Source: Artemisia argyi
Lineage: Eukaryota > Streptophyta > Magnoliopsida > Asterales > Asteraceae
Assembly: GCA_030686995.1 (NCBI GenBank)
Contig: CM060709.1
Span: forward strand, 307,291,857-307,355,856
DNA length: 64,000 nucleotides
Direction of reading: 5' to 3'
Shown here: one piece after another, positions 28,153 to 40,975 of the stretch
Layout: every line of letters starts with the position of its first letter
Numbering within the stretch: the first letter of the stretch is position 1
Translations under genes and position numbers: made by a program
Notes under the pieces: generated by a model
The model's input: the letters and a program-made list of their open reading frames with translations, nothing else
The model's database searches: none
What the model was told of the DNA's origin: nothing

Positions 28153-29365
28153 TTACTTTCTACCAAGACCTTGGAGCTTAATACCATATGTGTCATATAA
28201 AGCATCCAAATTTCCTGAAAGATCGTAGACCTGATCCGGATAGTCATCATAATCATAGTCATCATAATCATCTTCACGATCATGACCACCACCAAATAAG
28301 TTCATGGACTCATCAAAAGTATTCTCAACCTCCTCTTAGTAGAAAAAGTAGACCCCGGATAATCAACCTTTTTAATAGGATGACCATCATCATCCACAAG
28401 AGTAGCTTTCCCATTAATAAGTAGCTTTTCAAGCTCCCCAATTTTCTCAACTATAGGTGCAGAACGAACCTCCTTTGTTCCCATTGAATCATTCACAAGC
28501 GGTTCTCGTGATACATTAACAATTTCTAAAGACCCGTCTTCCTTACCTTCTTTTGGAATACCAGAATTCACATCCTTAGTCACTTCATTGGTAGGAATAC
28601 CAAAGTCATCAGCATCATCCATATGAAGGGCATCAAACCGGTTTGATGTAGCAATCTTCGTACCACTCGTGCTAGCCACATCAGCAGCCTTCTTCTTTGT
28701 AGTATCCACCTTCTTGGGTTCAGGAGGAGCTTTAGGTTAATACCTAAGCTTAGGACCCATAACAGGTTTAGTAAAACCTCCTTTGCCCGAAGCACTGTGA
28801 CCACCATTCTTACCCTTATTCTTGTTATTGACCGTTTGAAAACCATCATTAACACTCTGTTTAGGCTGAGCAGGAGGTGGAACTGATTTAGGACAATCAA
28901 GCAGCGTATGACCAAAAAGCTTACATGTATCACACTGAGGTGGTTTCCACTCATATTCAACCCGAATCTTTTCAATAGTAGAACACGTCCCATCAAGTAA
29001 TGGTATCTCAACATAAGGCTCTCCCTAAGTGCCTGATCTGCCTTGACTTCAATCAAGCACCTAGCAAAACTACTTCGACCCCATGATTCCAAGCACATTT
29101 GACTAGTATAAGCATCTAACATTTTTGGCATACTAATCAATGTGGCTAGGAGGCTAATACCATCATCAGAGAACATAGCAAGAGGAACATCATAGAATTT
29201 AACCCACACCAGAATGTTGGTCAAATCCTCTTTGAGGAGATTAGTGTTTAAAGTCCAATTTTCAAGGACTATAGGAACATTCCTAATCATCCACGAGCCG
29301 TTCTCAAGTACATCTCCAACACCTTTCTGAGAGGTAAACTTAAAGAAGAAGAAGCCCTTCGCATT
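28153..29365 (-). pseudogene. DUF4283/zinc-knuckle protein, C-terminal part (decayed)
   Basis: Minus-strand remnant of the plant DUF4283 plus CX2CX4HX4C zinc-knuckle family, the ORF1-like protein of LINE-type elements, common in Asteraceae. DUF4283 sequence reads through LLKEDLTNILVWVKFYDVP and MLDAYTSQMCLESWGRSSFA. After about 29030 a frameshift moves the frame to one encoding RVEYEWKPPQCDTCKLFGHT (the zinc knuckle). A TAA near 28740 and a further frameshift near 28330 interrupt the acidic C-terminal part, which ends at the stop 28153-28155. The N-terminal part continues at 38547, across the inserted Copia element. No endonuclease/RT ORF is seen downstream. Confidence 0.75.
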
Positions 29366-30652
29366 TGTGGAAAACTAGAAGGGGGGTTGAATAGTTTTAC
29401 GTCCTTTTAAAATTTATAAAAACAAGTTTGTTTTAAAAACTTCGATTCTAGTTTATGTGATCTCAATACTTGCACTATATGAACAATTATATAGTAACTA
29501 ACTAACTAAGCTAATATAGTAAAGTTAAATAAATAAGTAATGAAAAGAGTTGGAGAGATCAAACCACAACACAAGGATTTATAGTGGTTCGGCTACAAGG
29601 TCACCTTCCTTGTTCCTACTCCACTCCCCGAGTCACCTACTCGAGAGTTTTCTTCACTATGTCAACAAACTCCCTTATGGCGGAGAAAACCTTACACACC
29701 AATTTACACACCACAACTACGTCACAACTTGATCACAACTTCTACACAACTTCTTCACACCTATTTACTTCACACCTATCTTCTTCACACCTTTCTTCTT
29801 CACTTCAATCTACTTCACACCTATCTCCTTCACAACTACACTACTTCACTACTAATCAACTTCTACTTCCTACACAACTTCTATTTCTTCTAAACTACTT
29901 ATTACAAACACAACACAACTTCACAAATGATATATATACACTATGCACAACTACTCTTCAATACTTCTTGAACTTAGTTGTAAAAGGAGTGTTCTTCTTT
30001 TGCACATTGGATGAGGATGGATGATAAGGGATTGAATCACTTGAAATAAGGATTAATATACAAATGATCAAAGGGTTTTAGAGGATGTTTAGAGAGTTTG
30101 AGATCTGAAAATTTCGTGCAAAAGGTGAGGCAAAATTCCAAAATTAAGGTGGTATTTATAGGCAACAAATTCTGACAGAGGAGCGTGGCCGGTCCCCTTA
30201 AATCAAGGCCGACCCCCTTAAAATTAAGGGGACCGCCCCTTATAATTAAGGGGGCCGCCCAGCTGTAACGGCCAGATTTTTTTGTTTTTTTAGTGGGGAA
30301 AGTTTATTTGGTGAAAAACTAACTGATTTTGGTTAAAAATTTGAAATCATATATTTAGTATGATTAAAACATTTTTCTTTATTACCAAAAGTGTTTTTCA
30401 AAAATATATAATATGTTTATATAATTAAATAAACTTTGTATTAGTTAATTAAATACCCCTTTGATCATGAGATGTATTAAGCACTTGTTTATCCATACCT
30501 TAAGTGATTAAGTTGGATATTATGATATAAACTAGCTTAATACTTGTTTACGTAGTAATCTTACGATTGATGAGTTTACATTTTGTGATCGTCAAAATAT
30601 AGAGATATCGAAAAATATAAATAACGTTTTCATACATTATTTATGTCAACAA
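29366..30652 (-). repeat. 3' LTR of the POL-less Copia element
   Basis: About 1287 bp, near-identical to 37234..38546. It contains a CTTCACACCTAT-type short direct-repeat cluster (about 29750-29830, one 15-bp unit fewer than the other LTR), the palindromic GC box (30187-30260) and a TATA box (TATAAATA, 30153-30160, minus). Confidence 0.88.
30187..30260 (-). promoter_or_regulatory. Palindromic GC box of the 3' LTR
   Basis: Two pairs of inverted cores, CCCCTTAA versus TTAAGGGG, with GGCCGG and CCGCCC ends. It sits immediately upstream (minus orientation) of the TATAAATA at 30153-30160. The same box occurs at 38082..38155, 31938..31989 and 34733..34808. Confidence 0.6.
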
Positions 30653-30800
30653 TCTCCCCCTTTTTGATGATTACAAAATCTAAACTCATTAAGCGAAAGA
30701 TTAGTTTATATACAAGTATTATTGTGAGTTTATATCAATTCTCCCCCTTTTTGTTAGCATCAAAAAGGTTATCCCGATTTTATTTGAGCTCCCCCTTGAA
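30653..30800 (-). other. Polypurine-tract cluster next to the 3' LTR
   Basis: Four C5-type tracts on the + strand (TCTCCCCCTTTTT twice, GCTCCCCCTTG, ACTCCCCCTCG) read as AAAAAGGGGGAGA-like polypurine tracts on the element strand. The first abuts the LTR and is the expected plus-strand primer. Multiple tracts fit SIRE-like elements. Confidence 0.7.
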
Positions 30801-31119
30801 GTAAACTCCCCCTCGTTTTGAGGTCAAAAAAAGAAATCGAGATATGGAATTCTTGCAAAAATATTTAGTGAACAAGCAACATATATGTGTATATAGCATG
30901 CAAGAGTAGAAACTAAATATAACCATAACAATGATAAAGTTAAATAGATACAACAAGCATTGCATCAACAATCATAACAACTAGTGCAACTAACAAAAGC
31001 CTTAAAGGCTTACAATCATCGCTTAAATAATAAACCAAAGCTCAAACATGAAGGTCCTCTCTAGAGCTTGCCATCCAAAATGGTTTAAGACAATTTTATT
31101 TTTAAAACACCAAGCATGT

Positions 31120-31719
31120 TTAATTGGGAGGAATGGATGGTGAACATGGAGATGGTGATGGTGGAGGAGTGTTTGTTGATGGTGGTGGAGGAGTTGTGTT
31201 TGTTGTTGGTGGTTGATGCAACAAGTTTTCAATATGAGAAAACATGTATTGTATCTCATCTCTTAGTCTGAACACAATTGTTCGGTTGTGGATGCAACAA
31301 AGGCAAGTGTCTCCATGAGCTTCAAGTAAGCTCCATGGGACGGGGTTATAGGTTGGTGGATTGATAGGGGATGATGAGAAGTGTGCATCAAGAGGTGTTA
31401 ATGGTGATAATGAGAGGGTTAGTGCAAGAGTTGTGTTTTCATTGGTAGGTTGTGATGGTTGATCAATTGTTGGAGGAGATAAGTAGGTGTTTATGTAGTC
31501 ATTTATGGATGAAGTGGATGGTATGGAAGAAGTGGAGGCTCAATTTGTTGATGGTGTTTTGGAGGGTGCATTTGGTGCACTAGGAGATGAGCATTGAGGT
31601 GGTGGTGATTGGGTGGTGTTGTCTTCATTTGTGAGATCAATGAATAGTTGTTTAGGTGGAATAATGACAAGTTTTTGTTTCTTGGCATTGTTTGAATAGG
31701 TGGTTCTTGGTGATGACAT
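31120..31719 (-). pseudogene. Accessory ORF-A of the POL-less Copia element (one internal stop)
   Basis: A minus-strand frame of 199 codons from ATG 31717-31719 to TAA 31120-31122 with one in-frame TGA (31540-31542). The product is Ser/Pro/Thr-rich with a short conserved core, SLLEAHGDTCLCCIHNR then LRDEIQYMFSHIENLL, followed by a proline-rich tail. I recall this core from proteins annotated in Asteraceae retrotransposons, but no function is known to me. The CXXC plus His pattern could bind metal. It lies downstream of the palindromic box at 31938 and a TATA-like ACTATATAA near 31787. Confidence 0.6.
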
Positions 31720-31937
31720 GATAAGAAGATGATGTTTAATGAAGGTTGAGGATGGTGGAATGTGAATTAAACATGCATGGGGATTATATAGTATGAAAAC
31801 ATGTGTAGAAGTGGAATTAATTTGAAATTGTAATGTTAGATTCCAAAATCAGTTTAGTTTTTAAGGGAAATGGTAGCTGAGACTAGCAAAAGAGATCACA
31901 AGGTGCAAAAGAAAACAGTGTAAAAACTGTTCTAGAT

Positions 31938-31989
31938 GGCCGGTCCCCTTAAATGGAGGCCGGTCCCCTTAAATTTAAGGGGGCCGCCC
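31938..31989 (-). promoter_or_regulatory. Internal palindromic GC box upstream of ORF-A
   Basis: GGCCGGTCCCCTTAAAT twice, then the inverted TTTAAGGGGGCCGCCC. It is the same motif as in the LTR promoter but is here inside the element, about 220 bp upstream of the ORF-A start and just downstream of the (AT)n tract at 32119. Confidence 0.6.
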
Positions 31990-32116
31990 ATCTGACGACC
32001 CAGAAATCAAAATTTTTCAAAAATTTTCTTGAAAAATGTTATGTTCTGTTTTTTATTTGCAACAAGCTCTATTTGGACATATTACATTTGTTTTGGTCTA
32101 TTAGAAAGCATACATG

Positions 32117-32227
<111 letters not shown>

Positions 32228-32436
32228 CATAAACTAATCATGCAAACATATATATAGATTAAGTAGTAAAACATGCATTCAAAAGCATAAATTAAACATA
32301 AACAAGCAAGTTAGCATCCTAATCAAATATCCAAACAATTATTCAAGAAAATAACAAGTACTTCCGAATATACTTCGGACAAATAGCACACAAGACATAA
32401 AAATAAGTATTGTTCAACAAACATAATCTAAGCACA

Positions 32437-33635
32437 TCATCTCTTTTTCTTCCCGAAGATACCCTTCAAAGTCTTCCCGATAGATTTGAAGCCACCTCTA
32501 ACTTCCTCATGCAAACTCTTTTGTCTTCTAAGCATCTCGGTAGTTCGTTCATGAAGCACTTCTTCATTTTGATCACTAGGAGATGGGGTAGAATACTCGG
32601 GATAGTCAAGATCCTCTAAATTATCAACGAACTCAGAAAACGAAGGGGTACTAGCATCATGGATGTTTTCCTCCTCATCGTCATCGTCTTGTCTAGAAGA
32701 TGATTCATGAAAGCTATGACGACGAGATTTTCCCTTGTCACTTTGAGTTCGTCGAGCTTGTTTTAGAGCGAGAGGACGTAAGGTGGGATAGATGGACTCA
32801 TAGATGCTATTGTCAAGATCGGGGTAGTACTCGATAACATGACGATAGAGACGAGTAAGAAACATTCCATATGGAAGATTGGCTTTGGGAGTTTTTATAG
32901 CACACTCAATCCGTTTGATAAAGAAGTAGGCCAAATTGTACTGCTTTTCGACAGCGATACAATACAACATGTGAGCAAGGCACGCCGGGAGATGGTCCGG
33001 TGACCTCCAATACCGAACGCATTCTCACGAATGAGTTCTTCCCAACGCTTCATGTGGGGGCCTAGTTCTTTGAGTAGAAGTTGGTACGAAGAGATTTGAA
33101 CGTTTTTGGATTTTATTTTTCGGGTTGTAGTGGCATGTTCTACACCAAGGATTTGACGAATTTCGTCAGGATGAGGGATATCGGATAGATAAGGACCAAA
33201 GGTTGGACGACAACGATGAAGAGATTCGAGGTCCCAATCATTTGTGAAAACGGCTTGACCTCTGAAAGGAATTTGGAGGATTTGACCAAATTGTTCAAGA
33301 GTTAAGGTGATGAATTCATTTTGAATCATGAAGGAGATGGTGATGAAACCAAGATCATTGGTTTGGATGGTGACTTGGCTATAGAAATCGACTATGAAAC
33401 GAGGAACGATTGGTTCATTAATTTCATAAAGGCAATTGAGGTTGATGCTTGAAAACAAGCGATTAATGTAGTCGGATTGAGCAAAGGCTAGATCTACTAC
33501 ACGTCCCTCATGAACGTTTCTATCTTCAATTTCACGATATATACGTCCAATGGAAGGAGATGTAGTAGGGAGTTGGGAAACTTTGGGAATGTAGTTTTTA
33601 GTGTGGGAAAGATCTTCGGTAGTCGCTTTTGGCAT
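32437..33635 (-). pseudogene. Accessory ORF-B of the POL-less Copia element (one frameshift)
   Basis: ATG 33633-33635, stop at 32437. Two overlapping frames join one homologous protein of about 400 residues. The N-terminal half has FITLTLEQFGQILQIPFRG and a long globular part; the second has LYRHVIEYYPDLDNSIYESIYP, an acidic Ser/Asp/Glu stretch and a basic end (GIFGKKKR). The break is a 1-nt deletion near 32993-32998 relative to the family. I recognise the family from Asteraceae retroelements as a conserved uncharacterised protein; it has no RT, integrase or protease signature. A splice-acceptor-like TTTAG at about 33642-33650 and a donor-like GTAAGTTTTT near 34545 suggest a 5' UTR intron. 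Confidence 0.65.
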
Positions 33636-34732
33636 TTTCACCTAAACACATCAACAATACAAAAGACCAAAATAAATATAAAGAAGAATAAGAAAAAAAA
33701 TGTACATATATTTTTTAAGACTTATGTTGGAACGTAAACTTACTTCGACTCTAAAACGATAATCCTAAGAAGTAGTTACCATATTCCTTATTTTTAATTT
33801 TAACTCGTTCTAGATATATTTTACGATTTTTAGTAAGTAGTTATGGACAATTCCAAACACCCTTTTTTAAACATCTTAATATATCATGAAATTTGCTAGA
33901 TTTAGATTAGGTTGTAAAACTAGCAATTTCTTACGAGTTTCTTATGCATGTGATTAGTTTTCGAAAAAGATGGTTTATATTTTGACTCAAAAATGTCGTT
34001 TTTCGTATTAAACCAAACGCTTCCTTAACTAGTTACTTATACTACTAGTATGTCAATATATATATGAATTATACATCTTGACAAGTCCGATTTGCAATTT
34101 TTAGGTTTATAATCATAACAACGTTTTATAAAAATTATAATGACTAAGTTTCGATATTATTTGGACATGATCCAAACACCCCCTTATTGTGAACCAAAAT
34201 ATTTTTACTATGTTGAAAAATATAGTTTCATGTTTTACAAGTTATAAAAGTATAATGTGATTAGTTTTAACAAGTTTTCAAAGCATTATTCAACAATGTG
34301 TTTATTAAAATTTTTGAAAAGAAGTATATGCAATTTTTCAAAAATTTTCGACAAGGGGGTTTATAATTTCTAGTTTCTAGTGTTGATTAATCATTCATAT
34401 CCTAGGGGAAGCATTTAGTTATAGGGATTAAAGACTCAATTCGAAAGAAATTGTGAAATTGAAGAAATTAATAAAACATGCATAATCATGAGTTTGACCA
34501 AATTAGATAGAATTAGATGAAATGTGTTATGAAAAACTTACAATACGTAATGGTGATTGTGTTAGATGAATTTGCCCTTTGTGAATTAACCCGAATTATG
34601 TGATTTGGAAGTGATTTAAGGTGTTTTTGGGTTTTTTGTTTTCGTCACAGCAGTAGCAGACGAAGGAGAGTATGAAAAAGTGGAGTGTTTGGCAAGAGGA
34701 ACAAGAGAAAAAACGGGTTGGAGTAATCAGAT

Positions 34733-34808
34733 GGCCGGCCCCCTTAAACATTAAGGGGGCCGCCCTTCATTTGGCTGTCGGTCCCCTTAAACATTAAGGG
34801 GGCCGCCC
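34733..34808 (-). promoter_or_regulatory. Internal palindromic GC box upstream of ORF-B
   Basis: GGCCGGCCCCCTTAA/TTAAGGGGGCCGCCC followed by a second pair GTCCCCTTAA/TTAAGGGGGCCGCCC. It is the LTR promoter motif in an internal position, between the (AT)n tract at 35035 and the ORF-B leader. Confidence 0.6.
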
Positions 34809-35031
34809 TCCAAAATTTTTAATTTTCGTGTTTTGGTTTCTGGAACGAACAAGAAAATATTTATATATATATTAGATTTATATTTAATCAAAAATACGTT
34901 GGAGAGTATTCGCACGAAATGGATTGCTTGATATTTTTACTTGACATTTCGTCAATTAAATTTTCTTGATCATTTCGGATGAAATTCATCAAGTTGTCAA
35001 GTGGACGAGAAAGTTGTGGAAGGTTCATAAG

Positions 35032-35154
<123 letters not shown>

Positions 35155-35328
35155 TGGGCTTATAAGACGAGAATATAGGAGGGAGACGTATGCAACGGAA
35201 GCCGGGAGTTTGTTTCATCCATAGATTTTTCGACTCATCTCTCTTCATCAGCATGAGTGTTGTTGAACATTAAAGTTCAATAAGGCAAATGGGAGGAAAG
35301 AAATGGTTCGTTTGAATGGCGAAAGTTT

Positions 35329-37167
35329 TTACGTTGGTCCCCATTGTCTCATTTGACCAAAGTTATTTGATCCGAACATGTTTTGTATTTGACTTGGGTG
35401 CATATATGGTGGAAACATTCCCCACGGATTGAAGTTTCACATTTGTTGATTATTGTTAAAGTTTCGTCTATTTTGGTTTGCTCTTGGTTGAGATGTTTTA
35501 GGTCTAGGATAAGAATTATTTGGTTTCCTAGGTGGTGGAGTTTTAGATCTTGTTTTAGGTTTAGACGATCCTACTTCGGTTTTTAAAGATAGTTTATAAA
35601 ACGGTTTTATTTCTTCATTACTAGAGAGAGGTATTTTCTTATCATTTATGAGTATATACTTAGGATTAGATTTTGAAGGTTTTAATTCCTTGAGTTCACT
35701 TTCAAATTTAACATTTTTAATTTCACTTGTTGAAGCTTCGGTTGAGTTAAATCCTAAACCGGTTTTATCTCCGGATACTCTTTGAATACTTATAATTTTA
35801 CTAAGTGAGTTACTACTATTTTCAAATTTATCAAGTTTACAAATTTCTTCCCTAAGTTTGTTGTTTTCACTTTTAAGCTCTTGGCATGATTTACATTCTT
35901 CAACAATTTCTTTGCCTTTTTCAAGTTGATGTATTTTAATTTTTAGTTCTAGTACTTCATTTTCTAGTTGGTTGTTTATGTATTTTAGTGATTTATTTTT
36001 AGCCATTACTTGTTGTCCTAGTTTGCATAATCTATTGTATTCACTATCTAAATCTTTTTCATCTAATGATAAATTTTCATCACTAAAGTATTTGGTTTCG
36101 GAACGTACCTCACTTGATGTCTTAGCCATGAGACACTTTTCTTCCTTTGTTGTTTCTTTCTCATCTTCATCGCTATCACTCCAAGCTCCTCCAACAAATG
36201 CTCTTTGATTTTGATCTCTTGTCATCATTGGACATTTTCCAATGAGGTGATTCGGATCACCACACTTGAAACATTTTCTCTCATTCTTGCTATATTTGTC
36301 ATCATTATTCTTTTGAGGTGCTCTCCTTTCATCGTGTGGTTGTCTAACGAATCTTCCTCGCCTTTTGAAGAATTTCTTGAAATCTCTTACGGCCATGGCA
36401 TATTCTTCGTCATCGCTTTCAGAAGATGAGCTATCTTCGTTATTGGATTCCTTTCTAGCTTTCAAGGCGATTGACTTGCTTTGCTCTCGTTTTCCTTTAA
36501 CCATTTCGGAGTCCTTCTTTATAATTGCTTCGTAGACTTTCAAATTTCCAATTAATTCATCAAGTTGTAACGTTGACAAATTCTTTGATTTTTCAATAGC
36601 CGTCACTTTAGCTCGCCATTTTGGGTGAAGAGCCCTAAGAAACTTCCTAACAAAATTCTTACTAGAAAAATTCTTATCAAGTGCTTTTAAACTTGTGATG
36701 ATAGTGTTAAATCTAGCGAAAGCATTATCAATTGATTCCTCTTCCGGAATCGTGAATTGCTCATATTGTTGAACAAGTAGATTTATTTTATTATCTTTGA
36801 GTTGATTATTACCTTGGTGAGTTATTAATAAAGAGTTCCAAATTTCTTTTGCGGTTTCACACATAAAGATCCTTTCGTACTCTTTACGTGGTAGCGCATT
36901 ATAAATAACCATTTTTGCTTCATTATTTTTAGCAAGTTTTCTTTTTAAATCATCATTTTGTTTTTCAAAAGTTACGATTTCATCTTTCTTTGTTTCGGGG
37001 TTATTTTGAATAGGTAAAAAATCACCATTGGTAATAATATGCCAAAGATCTAGATCTTTTGATTTCACATAAATTTCGAATCGATTTTTCCAATATAAAA
37101 ATCCATCATTTTTAAATAGTGGTGGTCTTTGCATAGATTGCCCTTCTAAATATTTTTCGGATTCCAT
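35329..37167 (-). pseudogene. gag: Copia GAG (capsid/nucleocapsid) with a near-C-terminal stop
   Basis: Open from ATG at 37167 for 576 codons to a TGA at 35437-35439. The same frame continues about 36 codons (NFNPWGMFPPYMHPSQ...) to TAA 35329-35331, so the TGA is probably a recent mutation. The UBN2-like GAG core spans roughly residues 15-220. A CX2CX4HX4C zinc knuckle ([14 protein letters not shown]) lies at residues 299-312, followed by a coiled-coil-like Glu/Lys/Leu segment (about 365-445). It forms the virus-like particle core and binds RNA. The usual POL extension after GAG is absent. Confidence 0.85.
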
Positions 37168-37215
37168 AGATCGTTACAAGTTTTAAAATACAATATATTT
37201 TAAAGATCTTCCAAG

Positions 37216-37230
37216 ACGTGGCTCCTGATA
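37216..37230 (-). other. Primer-binding site of the POL-less Copia element
   Basis: Minus strand TGGTATCAGGAGCC lies just inside the 5' LTR. It matches the plant initiator-Met tRNA-type PBS TGGTATCAGAGCC with one extra G. Confidence 0.7.
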
Positions 37231-37233
37231 CCA

Positions 37234-38546
37234 ATTGTGGAAAACTAGAAGGGGGGGGGGGGGGTTGAATAGTTTTACGTCCTTTTAAAATTTATAAAAA
37301 CAAGTTTGTTTTAAAAACTTCGATTCTAGTTTATGTGATCTCAATACTTGCACTATATGAACAATTATATAGTAACTAACTAACTAAGCTAATATAGTAA
37401 AGGTAAATAAGTAAGTAATGAAAAGAGTTGGAGAGATCAAACTATAAGACAAGGATTTATAGTGGTTCGGCTACAAGGTCACCTTCCTTGTTCCTACTCC
37501 ACTCCCCGAGTCACCTACTCGAGAGTTTTCTTCACTATGTCAACAAACTCCCTTATGGTGGAGAAAACCTTACACACCAATTTACACACCATAACTACGT
37601 CACAACTTGATCACAACTTCTACACAACTTCTTCACACCTATTTACTTCACACCTATCTTCTTCACATCTTTCTTCTTCACACCTATCTTCTTCACTTCA
37701 ATCTACTTCACACCTATCTTCTTCACAACTACACTATTTCACTACTAATCAACTTCTACTTCCTACACAACTTCTATTTCTTCTAAACTACTTATTACAA
37801 ACACAACACAACTTTACAAATGATATATATATACACTATGCACAACTACTCTTCAATACTTCTTGAACTTAGTTGTAGAAGGAGTGTTCTTCTTTTGCAC
37901 TTTGGATGAGGATGGATGATAAGGGATTGAATCACTTGAAACAAGGATTAATATACAAATGATCAAAGGGTTTTAGAGGATGTTTAAAGAGTTTGAGATC
38001 TGAAAATTTTGTGCAAAAGGTGAGGCAAAATTCCAGAATTAAGGTGGTATTTATAGGCAACAAATTCTGACAGAGGAGCGTGGCCGGTCCCCTTAAATCA
38101 AGGCCGGCCCCCTTAAAATTAAGGGGACCGCCCCTTATAATTAAGGGGGCCGCCCAACTGTAACGGCCATATTTTTTGTTTTTTTAGTTGGGAAAGTTTA
38201 TTTGGTGAAAAACTAACTGATTTTGGTTAAAAATTTGAAATCATATATTTAGTATGATTAAAACATTTTTCTTTATTACCAAAAGTGTTTTTCAAAAAAT
38301 ATATAATATGTTTATATAATTAAATAAACTTTGTATTAGTTAATTAAATACCCCTTTGATCATGAGATGTATTAAGCACTTGTTTATCCATACCTTAAGT
38401 GATTAAGTTGGATATAATGATATAAACTAGCTTAATACTTGTTTACGTAGTAATCTTACGATTGATGAGTTTACATTTTGTGATCGTCAAAATATAGAGA
38501 TATCGAAAAATATAAATAACGTTTTCATACATTATTTATGTCAACA
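37234..38546 (-). repeat. 5' LTR of the POL-less Copia element
   Basis: About 1313 bp, paired with 29366..30652. An expanded G run (37249-37263) and one extra 15-bp CTTCACACCTAT-type unit explain most of the length difference. TATA box at 38048-38055 (minus), palindromic box at 38082-38155. Confidence 0.88.
38082..38155 (-). promoter_or_regulatory. Palindromic GC box of the 5' LTR promoter
   Basis: Same 74-bp box as at 30187. It ends about 27 bp upstream of the TATAAATA (minus), so it lies in the U3 core promoter that would drive GAG. Confidence 0.6.
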
Positions 38547-38810
38547 GCATTCATCATAGCCTTTTGAATGCCATACTTAACCCACACATTGCGCACATAA
38601 TAATCAACAACCGGAAAAGCAATACGTTTACCAAGAAAATAACCATATAACGTATTCTCATATCTAGAATTTACCTCTTCAACCACTTTCATAGGCACAG
38701 ACAAATCCACATCATACGATTTCTTGCTACACTCCAGCCTACGAAAGTTAATCGTACGATTCAAGTCTTGCGATATTCAAGGTCTTGAAGGCGTAGATTA
38801 ATCGTGGTGT
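38547..38810 (-). pseudogene. DUF4283/zinc-knuckle protein, N-terminal part
   Basis: Minus-strand continuation of the gene at 28153-29365. It includes TINFRRLECSKKSYDVDLSV and YENTLYGYFLGKRIAFPVVDYYVRNVW, the first half of DUF4283. The frame stops at the GCATT target duplication of the Copia insertion. A TGA upstream (about 38775) shows it was already decaying. Confidence 0.7.
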
Positions 38811-40747
38811 TGGACTAGCATTCCAAAAGTGTTGAGAACGTGTACTGTGGATCAACCTAAGAGTATAACCACTCCTTGGTTATATAAGTTTCTTGATCAT
38901 TCCGTTTAAACAAGGTACATGTTTCTTGTTTAACTTGACATATTATACAAAACATAAGCATTATAATTGGTGTTTTTATAATTGCTTCTGCTATCTTTGA
39001 TCAATATATTATTTCAATGTCTTATGTTAATATTGTATGTAAAACTGTTTTTTGAACCCTAAACACCAACAAAGCTAAATAGATAAGAAAGTAGAGGAGT
39101 CGGTGAGTTTTGATCTTATGATCCATCTCCTATTTATAGAATATAACTGGGTTTGTGGGATAGATTTGTAGGAATCAATATATTCCATATCTTCCAGAGC
39201 CTACTTGGATTTGAGTTAACATATGCAACTTGTATATGCAAGTTGCTCATATCTCATAGGAAGGAAAGATTAGATTCATGCATCTTACATATGCATAATA
39301 TGAAATAGTGAGTTGTAGGTCAAGTTTATGAGTTTTCTCAGCACTTTGAAACGTAAGATAAGTAGGATACAACATGGCTAACCTATCTTAATCCAAGTAT
39401 CCAACCATTATAATAAGTTAATGACATATATACGAGCTAGGCAACAATACTCATGCTTTATAAAATGTTAACCTTCTTTATTAATTTATTGTGTATCAAA
39501 ATCAGCATATTATTAATTATTTTATAATTAATTACACACTTTGCAAAGCATCTTTCATTGCAACATAAAAAAAGATAAAAGAAGATAGTTCGGTTACAAC
39601 AAAAGACAAAGTACAATAGTTTTAACAATTCATTTCACATTAAAACATAAGTGATCACATGAGGCATAACATGGGTATAAAGGAGGGATAGTGGTGGATC
39701 GGATATGAATCAGGTGAAGCCGTATATTTTTACATCGTTTGTATATCCATATTCATATTCATTTAGCTTTGATTCATTCATTCATATCTATATGTAATGG
39801 ATAAACTAGGTAAATGGATATCCGTTAGATATAGTTAAGAAAACTTACTCATCTAAGCAATCCCGATTTTCTAATTGAAATAAAGATGTATTGTTATGTA
39901 AACAAATACAATTTAATACTACATTATATTGAATGACATTTATTCTCATAGTTTCATGTTTATTTTTTGCATCAAAAAGTTATTTTTAGTTTTGGCTCAT
40001 TTAAATAAAGCCTATATATAGTAATTTTATAACACAAATTAAGTTTTGTAATAAAAATCTTATTATGAGTTATACAAAAATCATCCCAGGAGTGTAAATT
40101 GAAGTTTGAAAAGATATATGTGTATAAAAATATTATATTTCGGGCGGTAAACGGGTAATTCATGGATGATAAAATGTCATTTATATCCTATCTAATAATA
40201 ATTTTGCACATCCATATCTATTAAATATTCATTTGGTTCATCAATATATATTAAGAGTATAATTGGATCGGATCGGGTAGATATCCATTAAATCGGATGA
40301 CGTTCATTGACGTCCCTAGTATCAAGCAATCAAAATTGGTCAGTTTGGAGACAAAATTGGCCAGTTTGGAGACATAGGATCTCGAGCTAAAACCACAAAG
40401 AAATTATATACTTTTGGAAGAAATCATCGTGCTATCGCATTCTTGGATTTATGTTTAGTGACTTAATTTGGGCTTGTGCCGAAAATTTGTATTTTTTCCC
40501 TACCTTCTCGGATCAAAGTGTTCGCTCTTGGTTGAATGCGACACTCTCAGTGGCCATCCACTCTCTCCCATTCTATGATCTATGTCATTAACCGATTCAC
40601 CAACATTAGCCCTCGAAGACATGATCCTTCTTGCTAGTTATTCTTAATAAACTAAATTGCCATTAAAAAAATAACGTTTTCTAGGCAATCCAATCTATTT
40701 GTCCATTCATTTAACAAATTAATTATTTATGAGCCATGCAAGTTTTA
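38811..40747. other. Gene-free stretch
   Basis: AT-rich DNA, no recognised coding sequence. GGATATCC/GGATATGAATC-type words near 39700-40310 suggest a decayed MITE, but the ends are not resolved. Confidence 0.35.
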
Positions 40748-40975
40748 TAGTATGTTCGTAGAAGCTAAGGTTACGTTTAGGTTTATAAAACAAACCTAAT
40801 TACAAACTTCTTTTATAGTCCACAAAGTATTATTACACAAACTTTTATTAGAGAATTAATTAGTATGTTCGTAGAAGCTAAGGTTACGTTTAAGTTTATA
40901 ATACAAACCTAATTACAAACTTCTTTAATAGTCCACAAAATATTATTACACAAACTTTTATTAGAGAATTAATTA
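40748..40975. repeat. Two-copy tandem repeat, 113-bp period, 3' of FATB copy 2
   Basis: TAGTATGTTCGTAGAAGCTA starts at 40748 and again at 40861. The units are nearly identical, so the duplication is young. It lies just past the FATB stop codon, perhaps in its 3' UTR. Confidence 0.85.

Noticed and set aside
29550..30024. Ser/His/Leu-rich frames in the LTR, duplicated at 37428-37866
   Set aside because: Low-complexity reading of CTTCACACCTAT-type repeats within the LTRs; the duplicates exist because both LTRs carry them.
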